18,967 nucleotides of DNA, from contig CAJOQA010000223.1 in assembly GCA_905236465.1 (NCBI GenBank), positions 1-18,967 of the forward strand. Reading direction: 5' to 3'. The position numbers were made by a program, and so were the translations under genes. Position 1 is the first letter of the stretch. The number at the start of each line of letters is the position of its first letter. This DNA is from an uncultured Treponema sp. (GTDB lineage: Bacteria > Spirochaetota > Spirochaetia > Treponematales > Treponemataceae). Positions 13,873 through 18,967 of this stretch are shown here, in pieces. The notes under the pieces are model-generated. The model worked only from the letters and a program-made list of their open reading frames with translations, had not been told where the DNA came from and made no database searches.

Positions 13873-15507
13873 ATGGTAACAGATATAACTATTTCTATTG
13901 CCCCTGAGCATGAAAAGTCCAAAAATTTTATTGAGGAAGAAATCTATAGAAATCTTAAAAAAAAAGGAATAGCTTTTCCTAAGAATAAAGAAGATGTGAC
14001 TTTTGTTTTTCAAAAAAAATCAATTGATGCAAGGCGTAAAAATATAAAGCTTGTTTTGCGCTATAAAGTTTATATCGGGGAGAAACCTGACTTATCTGAA
14101 ATTTCTGTTCCTGAATGGAAAAGGGCTGACCCTTCAAAATCTGTAGTTATTGTAGGTTCCGGACCTTCAGGACTTTTTGCTGCCTTAAAACTTTTGGAAA
14201 AAGGGATAAAACCTATTATAATAGAGCGGGGGAGCCCTACTAGTCAGCGCAGAAAGGATATTGCTAAAATAAGTCGTGAAGGCCTTGTTTCTTCTGATTC
14301 CAATTACTGCTTTGGAGAAGGCGGGGCAGGCACTTTTTCTGATGGAAAGCTTTATACGAGAAGTGATAAGCGTGGCAGTATTTCTTCTATTTTAAAAACT
14401 TTTGTTTTCTTTGGCGCAGATCCCAAGATTTTAACTGATGCCCACCCCCATATTGGAACTGAAAAACTTCCTGCGATTATAAATGCCATGAATGAAAAGA
14501 TTTGTCAGCTTGGGGGAGAAATAGATTTTGACACCCGCTGCAAAGATTTTATTATTCAAGAAAAGTCTGGCGAAAAAATTGTAATAGGCATACAGGCAGT
14601 TAATACCCTTACCGGTGAAGAAAAAGAATTCCGCTGCGATGCGCTTATTCTTGCAACAGGCCATTCTGCTGTAGAGCTATATGAAACCCTTGCCAATATT
14701 GATCCTTCTGCCCTAGAAGCAAAGGGCTTTGCTGTTGGCGTTAGGGTAGAGCATCCACGTGAACTTATAGATACAATACAGTATCATGGCTCTAAGCAAG
14801 AAAATCTTGGAACAGCAGAGTATCGCCTTACCTGCCAGCAAGATGGAAGGGGGGTGTATTCTTTTTGCATGTGCCCTGGTGGATTTGTCGTCCCTAGTGC
14901 CACTGCTCCAGAGCAAATAGTCGTTAACGGAATGAGCACGGCTAGCCGTAATAGCCCTTGGAGCAACAGTGCCATTGTTGTTGAGACCCGTGTCGAAGAT
15001 ATTCCCCCTGATTTTATAAAAGAAGCAGAAGCTAAAAAGGTAAAACCTTTAGCCGGCTTGTATTGGCGAACTTTTCTTGAGCATACGGCATTCCTTAATG
15101 GAGATAAAAAAAGTCAGAAGGCTCCCTCCCAGTTGCTTTCTGATTTTTTGTCTGCAAAGGACTCTGTTGACTTGCCCCGCTCAAGCTATGCACCTGGCCT
15201 TGTTCCCAGCCGCTTAGACTTGTGGTTGCCTGCTCAAATAAGTGACCGCATGAAAAAAGCCTTTCTTGTTTTTGATAAATCAATGAAGGGGTTTATTTGT
15301 AAGGAGGCACTTCTTCTTGCTATTGAAACAAGAACAAGTACACCTGTTAGAATCTTACGGGATAAGGTAAGCGGGCAAAGCCCTGTACTGAAAAATCTTT
15401 ACCCTGCAGGCGAAGGTTCCGGCTATTCAGGCGGAATCGTAAGTTCCGCAATGGATGGACAGAATCAGGCTGCAAAGATAATAGAAGCTTTTACAGAACA
15501 GCGTTAA
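13873..15507 (+). CDS. Uncharacterised FAD-dependent oxidoreductase (COG2509 type)
   Basis: This 544-aa protein has an N-terminal alpha/beta domain of about 85 residues, then the FAD-binding VVIVGSGPSGLFAALKLLE (91-109) ending in IIIERG. The pattern CFGEGGAGTFSDGKLYTR (about 146-163) and the C-terminal YPAGEGSGYSGGIVSSAMDG are diagnostic of this widespread family, which has no settled reaction. Several members are annotated as FAD-dependent dehydrogenases. GGAG (13863-13866 area) precedes the ATG, 9 nt after the acyltransferase stop, so it is the last gene of the operon. Whether it belongs functionally to the lipid genes is not shown, since the family often stands in unrelated contexts. Its 3' end overlaps the convergent ABC ATPase gene by 17 bp. 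Confidence 0.88.
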   Translation: MVTDITISIAPEHEKSKNFIEEEIYRNLKKKGIAFPKNKEDVTFVFQKKSIDARRKNIKLVLRYKVYIGEKPDLSEISVPEWKRADPSKSVVIVGSGPSGLFAALKLLEKGIKPIIIERGSPTSQRRKDIAKISREGLVSSDSNYCFGEGGAGTFSDGKLYTRSDKRGSISSILKTFVFFGADPKILTDAHPHIGTEKLPAIINAMNEKICQLGGEIDFDTRCKDFIIQEKSGEKIVIGIQAVNTLTGEEKEFRCDALILATGHSAVELYETLANIDPSALEAKGFAVGVRVEHPRELIDTIQYHGSKQENLGTAEYRLTCQQDGRGVYSFCMCPGGFVVPSATAPEQIVVNGMSTASRNSPWSNSAIVVETRVEDIPPDFIKEAEAKKVKPLAGLYWRTFLEHTAFLNGDKKSQKAPSQLLSDFLSAKDSVDLPRSSYAPGLVPSRLDLWLPAQISDRMKKAFLVFDKSMKGFICKEALLLAIETRTSTPVRILRDKVSGQSPVLKNLYPAGEGSGYSGGIVSSAMDGQNQAAKIIEAFTEQR

Positions 15508-16252
15508 GAAATTTTTTAAGCCGTTCGCTTTTTGGAGACTGGAAAATCTGGTCAGGGCTGCCTTCTTCTACGATGCTTCCGTTTTCCATGAACACAACAC
15601 GATTTGCAACCTCGCGGGCAAATCCCATTTCGTGGGTTACGACAAGCATTGTCATCCCGTCGTCAGCAAGTTTTTTCATTACTGCAAGGACTTCACCTAC
15701 AAGCTCAGGGTCTAACGCACTGGTTGGCTCATCAAACAACATTATTTTGGGGTCCATAGCAAGCGCCCTTGCTATAGCCACCCGCTGTTGTTGCCCCCCT
15801 GAAAGTTTGGAAGGGTAGGTGTCTATTTTGTCACCCAAACCTACCTGATTCAAAAGTTCTATTCCCCTCTTTCGGGCTTCTTCTTTTGATTTTTTTAGTA
15901 CGTGCATGGGCGCAATCATGGTGTTTTGCAAAACGGTTTTATGGGGAAAAAGGTTAAAACGTTGGAAGACCATTCCCATTTCAAGGAGAATTGCGTGCCT
16001 GTCCTTAGAAGAAATATGATGTTTTCTTTCTCCGTTTTCATAATGGGTTAAAAGTTTATCTTCTATAAATATCTTTCCGTTGTTGATGTGTTCCAAATGA
16101 TTTAGCGATCTTAGAAAGGTAGACTTGCCGGCACCGCTGGGACCTATTATACAAACAACGTCCCCTTTTTTTACTTCAAGATTTACATCTTTTAATACGC
16201 TAAGGTTCCCGAATGAGTTGCAGACATGCTCAGTTTTTATCATTGAATCCAT
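15491..16252 (-). CDS. Polar amino-acid ABC transporter ATPase
   Basis: This 253-aa ATPase powers import by the next two upstream genes. Walker A is GPSGAGKST, the Q-loop is MVFQRFNLFPH, the signature LSGGQQQRVAIARALA, Walker B IMLFDEPTSALDPE and the H-switch VVTHE. It belongs to the GlnQ/HisP-like group. Length is normal (about 240-255). The ATG at 16252 has AGGCGG 6 nt upstream, and Met4 is an alternative. It starts 10 bp after the permease stop. Its 3' end is tail to tail with the FAD gene, overlapping by 17 bp, and I see no terminator there. Confidence 0.95.
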   Translation of the reverse strand: MDSMIKTEHVCNSFGNLSVLKDVNLEVKKGDVVCIIGPSGAGKSTFLRSLNHLEHINNGKIFIEDKLLTHYENGERKHHISSKDRHAILLEMGMVFQRFNLFPHKTVLQNTMIAPMHVLKKSKEEARKRGIELLNQVGLGDKIDTYPSKLSGGQQQRVAIARALAMDPKIMLFDEPTSALDPELVGEVLAVMKKLADDGMTMLVVTHEMGFAREVANRVVFMENGSIVEEGSPDQIFQSPKSERLKKFLNAVL

Positions 16253-16262
16253 ATTTTACCGC

Positions 16263-16922
16263 CTAGTCATAAATTGAATGTTTCTTTTCTAACAGATTAA
16301 AAATCAGGGTAAAGACAGCTGTTATGATAAGATATAGAATCATTGCAGGAATGTAAACCATAGAGGATGCTGTTGATGATTGGATGCTTCTTGTTACCTT
16401 TGTTATGTCTGCAAGTGCAATGAGAGAAACAAGGGAGGCATCTTTTAGCAGCATGATAAACTCGTTTCCTACGGGCGGAATAAGACGCTTGATTGATTGG
16501 GGCAAAATAACAAGAGTCATTGTTTGGAAATAGTTCATTCCAAGAACTTTCGCGGCTTCACTCTGCCCCTTGTCTATAGATTGTATTGCTGCCCGTAAAA
16601 TTTCACAACAGTAGGCCGCACTATTAAGACCGTATGCAATAAAGGCCGCAAGAAACTGATTGTTTATGGTAAGGGCCCTGTTTATTTCCGGCAGACCATA
16701 ATAGATAAAGTACAACTGCATTAAAAGAGGTGTTCCCCGAAAAAAGAAAGTGTAGGCGGAACAGAAGCCTCGAATACCCTTGTATTTTGACATCTTGCCT
16801 ACAGCCAGCAAGATACCAATTAGGAGTCCCACAGTTACAGAACATAAGGTAAGTAGAATTGTAATTTTAGCTCCGGCTAAAAGTTGCGGAAGCCAACCTA
16901 TTATTTTTTGTAAAGAATTCAT
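16263..16922 (-). CDS. Polar amino-acid ABC transporter permease (HisM/GlnP family)
   Basis: This 219-aa inner-membrane protein has about five hydrophobic helices and TTxG-like family features. The cytoplasmic coupling motif is EILRAAIQSIDKGQSEAAKVLGM, close to the EAA loop consensus. The front FFRGTPLLMQLYFIYYGLP is the family signature. AAGGAG lies 5 nt before the ATG. It starts 16 bp after the binding-protein stop. A single permease gene implies a homodimer. Confidence 0.95.
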   Translation of the reverse strand: MNSLQKIIGWLPQLLAGAKITILLTLCSVTVGLLIGILLAVGKMSKYKGIRGFCSAYTFFFRGTPLLMQLYFIYYGLPEINRALTINNQFLAAFIAYGLNSAAYCCEILRAAIQSIDKGQSEAAKVLGMNYFQTMTLVILPQSIKRLIPPVGNEFIMLLKDASLVSLIALADITKVTRSIQSSTASSMVYIPAMILYLIITAVFTLIFNLLEKKHSIYD

Positions 16923-16938
16923 TGGGACTCCTTATTTT

Positions 16939-17760
16939 TTATTTGTTGTAGGGACTATTTTCAATTGTATACAAGAGGTCACCACCAAAAATTTCTGTGT
17001 AAATGGTAGTCAGTGTTCCGTCTTCAATCATCTTATCCAGATTTTCGTTGATCTTGTTTTTAAGCTGACTGTTACCCTTTTTTATACAGATACCAAAGTA
17101 TTCTTCTGCTTCACCTTCCCATGCCTTTTTGTATTCAGACTGTGGCTTTGAAAGGTAACTGACTGCAACAAGGGAATCAGAGCATACTGCATCGATGCGG
17201 TTTAGTTTTAAGTCATCGTATGCATTCATTACTTTGTCATAACCTGCTGATTCGTAGTTAAGTCCCTGTTCACTATGAAGTTTTTTCATGAAATAATCGC
17301 TTGTGGTTTCAGCTTGAACTCCAACTTTTTTGCCTTCAAGATCTGCTGGGCTTGATATTTCAAGAGTTGAATCTTTTTGCAAAATAATAGACTGGGCGTT
17401 TCCTATGTAGGCTTTTGAAAAGTCGTAGTTTGCCAGGCGGTCAGGGGTAATTGTCATTGCGGATATGATGATGTCATAGCGGTCTGTGTCAAGCCCAGCT
17501 AAAATTCCATCCCAAGCTGTGTCTATGAACTCAGCTTCAAGCCCCAATTTTTTTGCCAATTCCTGTCCAAGTCTTACATCAAAGCCTATAGGTGTCTTGC
17601 CGTCTGTATCGAAGTATTCAAAAGGCGGATATCCTATTTCCATTCCAATCTTTAACTTGCCCTTTTCACTTGTAAATTCACCTTTTTCAACTTTCTTTGA
17701 ACAAGAAGCAAAAGTGAATATTGCTGTTATTGCAGCAAGTGCCAATAAAATTTTTTTCAT
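16939..17760 (-). CDS. Amino-acid ABC transporter substrate-binding lipoprotein (SBP_bac_3)
   Basis: The 273-aa precursor starts at 17760, where GGAGG lies 5-6 nt upstream. The signal peptide ends in the lipobox FASC, with lipidated C20. Mature motifs are IGYPPFEYFD, IGFDVRLGQEL, WDGILAGLDTDRYDIIISAMTITPDR, and VGVQAETTSDYF; the Arg in TPDR is the usual ligand-carboxylate binder. The family binds polar amino acids, and the precise ligand (for example cystine, Gln, Arg or His) is open. The frame continues upstream to an ATG at 17829 that sits at the predicted transcription start. Product from there would hide the signal peptide behind 23 extra residues, so 17760 is the functional start. The gene order of binding protein, permease and ATPase is standard. 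Confidence 0.93.
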   Translation of the reverse strand: MKKILLALAAITAIFTFASCSKKVEKGEFTSEKGKLKIGMEIGYPPFEYFDTDGKTPIGFDVRLGQELAKKLGLEAEFIDTAWDGILAGLDTDRYDIIISAMTITPDRLANYDFSKAYIGNAQSIILQKDSTLEISSPADLEGKKVGVQAETTSDYFMKKLHSEQGLNYESAGYDKVMNAYDDLKLNRIDAVCSDSLVAVSYLSKPQSEYKKAWEGEAEEYFGICIKKGNSQLKNKINENLDKMIEDGTLTTIYTEIFGGDLLYTIENSPYNK

Positions 17761-17784
17761 AGAATCCTCCAAATAAAAAGAAAA

Positions 17785-17827
17785 GGGACAATAAAGACAA
17801 CTCTTGCAAAGCTGACTTCCTTGTCCC
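17785..17827 (-). terminator. Terminator-like hairpin in the ABC importer leader (candidate attenuator)
   Basis: On the minus strand GGGACAA (17827-17821) pairs with TTGTCCC (17791-17785). Inside, AAG pairs with CTT, then a U-U mismatch, then a 7-pair imperfect stem (two G-U) closes on a 3-nt loop. TTTTCTTTTT follows at once, before the GGAGG of the lipoprotein gene. It begins 1-2 nt after the predicted +1. Confidence 0.65.
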
Positions 17828-17835
17828 ATGAAATA

Positions 17836-17864
17836 AGTATAGATTTTATCCTTATTTGTGTCAA
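17836..17864 (-). promoter_or_regulatory. Sigma-70 promoter of the ABC importer operon
   Basis: Minus-strand TTGACA (17864-17859, perfect), 17-bp spacer, TATACT (17841-17836, 5 of 6). Predicted +1 is about 17829, which is also the A of an ATG in frame with the lipoprotein gene. The stop of the upstream Rpn-type gene is at 17865, so the promoter abuts that gene directly. Confidence 0.85.
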
Positions 17865-18827
17865 TTACTGTGAGTTTTTGATTTTTTCCACTTCTTCTTC
17901 AGAAAGGCCCGTTATCTGTGCAATTTGAGAAATCGTAAGTCCTATTTTTATTGAATTTTTTACAATTTCATTTTTTGCTTCATCTCTTCCCTGTTGCAGC
18001 CCCTGCTGTAGACCTTGCTGAAGTCCTTGCTGAAGTCCTTGCTGAAGTCCTTGTTTTATGGCTCCTTTGCGTGCAGAGATTCTATCGATTTCATAAATAT
18101 CTTGCCTGTATTGTGCAATCAATAAGTCCATATCCTTACTTATTGAAGATAGTGATTTTTGTGCTTGCATAAGACCAGCCTCCTTGTTTATAAGTCTTGT
18201 TATTATATCTTTCTTCTTGGGATTATCTGCGTTTTTTAGGAATAATGCCCAATTTTCTAAAGCACTGTTACTTTCAACTTTGTCTTCTTTTGCAGATACC
18301 TTAGACAAATCTATAAAGATTATATTAAGAGTGTCTGAAAGCCCTCTTCCATCCTTTGTTCTCATTGCGTACCGGCTGACAATATCATTACTGTCTTTGT
18401 CGTATGGAAAATCTAGAACAGTAATCTGATAAACTGTTGGAGCCTCTTCCCAACCGGAACCTTTTTCTAGGTATGTCGTTTCTAGTCGCGCAACTTGATA
18501 TTCTGCCCTTTTCCCATAGTCATATTGCTGGTCAAAGGCCTGCATTTCAATATCTGCAGAATGATTGTCATCAAATAAGCAGAGGATGTCATAGGAAATA
18601 CCTCTTTGACCATCATACTGAGCTGGTGCATCATTTGCAGATAAGCTAAATGATTTTATAGACCTCTCTGTAGCTGCCTCAAGGAAGGAATGTAGAGCAT
18701 CGTGCGCTTCCTTTGTGGGACTAGTGAACAGAGCCTTAAAAATGGGGTCTTTACGCGGATTTAGAAGTGCCCCATTTGCCATTTGTGACAAATATTCTTC
18801 TTGCGTTATAAACCGTAAACTACTCAT
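17865..18827 (-). CDS. Rpn-family recombination-promoting nuclease / PD-(D/E)XK transposase-like protein
   Basis: This 320-aa protein is typical of the PF12784 group: MSSLRF...NPRKDPIFKALF at the start, then ISYDILCLFDD (D80) and ADIEMQ (E94, Q96), the D...ExQ form of the PD-(D/E)XK centre. VYQITVLDFPYD and a helical, coiled-coil-like middle follow. Residues 260-279 are five GLQQ repeats, followed by a small C-terminal helix-turn-helix-like segment (ISQIAQITGLSEEEVEKI). Members are RecA-independent recombination-promoting endonucleases that are often multicopy; mobility of this copy is not shown and no terminal repeats are seen. The ATG at 18827 lies 6 nt after a TATACT box without a Shine-Dalgarno. 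Confidence 0.88.
   Translation of the reverse strand: MSSLRFITQEEYLSQMANGALLNPRKDPIFKALFTSPTKEAHDALHSFLEAATERSIKSFSLSANDAPAQYDGQRGISYDILCLFDDNHSADIEMQAFDQQYDYGKRAEYQVARLETTYLEKGSGWEEAPTVYQITVLDFPYDKDSNDIVSRYAMRTKDGRGLSDTLNIIFIDLSKVSAKEDKVESNSALENWALFLKNADNPKKKDIITRLINKEAGLMQAQKSLSSISKDMDLLIAQYRQDIYEIDRISARKGAIKQGLQQGLQQGLQQGLQQGLQQGRDEAKNEIVKNSIKIGLTISQIAQITGLSEEEVEKIKNSQ
17991..18050 (-). repeat. In-frame 12-bp tandem repeat encoding GLQQ
   Basis: Three exact copies of a 12-mer (plus strand CCTTGCTGAAGT) at 18013-18048 are flanked by two degenerate copies (17989-18012) and a partial one. The unit is a multiple of three, so slippage would change protein length without shifting the frame. Confidence 0.9.
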
Positions 18828-18833
18828 ACCTAT

Positions 18834-18839
18834 AGTATA
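18834..18839 (-). promoter_or_regulatory. Candidate -10 box of the Rpn-family gene, leaderless geometry
   Basis: Minus-strand TATACT ends exactly 6 nt before the ATG at 18827. The -35 position at 17 bp (TACCCA) is weak, so expression is probably low or needs help. Confidence 0.5.
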
Positions 18840-18887
18840 CTGAATTTTTAGGAGATTGGGTAGTAGTTTGCAGGGATAACAAATTTT

Positions 18888-18967
18888 TTAGAAGTACCCT
18901 TGATTTATTAGTTCGTTCAGTATTTTTGCCATTTTACTGTCGGAAAGTTTTTTCCCTGAAATGTCAA
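18888..18967 (-). CDS. Possible C-terminal end of a gene running out of the window
   Basis: A minus-strand frame is open from the window edge for 25 codons to a TAA at 18890-18888. It reads as a plausible helical C-terminus (KMAKILNELINQGYF). It is too short for a family call, and chance is not excluded. It would end about 60 bp upstream of the Rpn-family start. Confidence 0.4.
   Translation of the reverse strand, partial: DISGKKLSDSKMAKILNELINQGYF

Noticed and set aside
15491..15530. Bidirectional terminator between the FAD gene and the ABC ATPase gene
   Set aside because: The genes overlap by 17 bp and only a weak A/T-only inverted repeat is present, with no convincing stem.
17761..17829. 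ATG at 17829 as the true start of the lipoprotein
   Set aside because: The 23 extra residues would precede the signal peptide. The ATG at 17760 has GGAGG and gives a standard lipobox. The frame is kept only as a candidate leader.
17989..18054. Short direct repeats as a CRISPR-like array
   Set aside because: Units are 12 bp, contiguous without spacers, and coding.
17951..18172. Plus-strand frame with repeated LAEV units
   Set aside because: It is the mirror of the GLQQ tandem repeat on the other strand and has no ribosome site or promoter.
17865..18827. A complete insertion sequence around the Rpn-family gene
   Set aside because: No terminal inverted repeats or target duplication are seen; the promoter of the ABC operon abuts its stop. 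The family is rarely bounded by such ends.

Overview
The window looks like a chromosomal segment of a host-associated spirochaete, most likely a carbohydrate-using Treponema. The basis is a second FliG-type motor protein, a BB0281-like MotA fragment, a regulatory PTS IIA protein, an Rpn-family nuclease, moderate to low GC, and several genes I can call only as hypothetical. No rRNA, tRNA, CRISPR or insertion sequence with ends was seen. Genus is inference, and species cannot be set from the sequence.

Layout. (1) 1-5339, minus strand: regulatory PTS IIA protein, a small unknown alpha/beta protein, a DPE2-type 4-alpha-glucanotransferase (GH77), and a large GH13 enzyme cut by the window edge. This is a glycogen/maltodextrin block. 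(2) 5482-7158, plus: a 558-aa cytosolic protein of unknown function, divergent from block 1 and closed by an intrinsic terminator. (3) 7311-8323, plus: azlC-azlD, a branched-chain amino-acid exporter pair. (4) 8363-9790, plus: a MotA-derived protein with no membrane segments, followed by a FliG paralogue with no N-terminal FliF-binding domain. (5) 9785-11154: an exported PAP2 phosphatase (minus) and a small secreted protein (plus), divergently transcribed. (6) 11212-15507, plus: a tight operon of SAM methyltransferase, beta-ketoacyl-synthase-like (PF13723-type) protein, PlsC-type acyltransferase and a COG2509-type FAD protein. The first three resemble parts of aryl-polyene/flexirubin lipid pathways. 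(7) 15491-17760, minus: a polar amino-acid ABC importer (ATPase, permease, lipoprotein) with a terminator-like hairpin in its leader. (8) 17865-18827, minus: an Rpn-family nuclease with GLQQ tandem repeats, then the possible 3' end of another gene.

Most notable. The 8363-9790 pair keeps the two faces of the flagellar stator-rotor contact. The MotA-like protein is the cytoplasmic loop joined straight to the C-terminal tail, with TM1-4 missing, and it keeps the equivalents of E. coli MotA R90 and E98. Its FliG partner keeps K264, R281 and D289, with E at D288, but lacks the domain that anchors FliG to the MS ring. Both can be read from the sequence; a shared role in tuning or bypassing the motor is inference.

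A second theme is promoter geometry. At least five transcription units place a -10 hexamer only 6-9 nt before an ATG, usually without a usable Shine-Dalgarno, which predicts leaderless mRNAs. In the ABC importer the same geometry puts a leaderless AUG in frame with the lipoprotein, and the added codons run through a hairpin plus U-tract and include three Cys codons.
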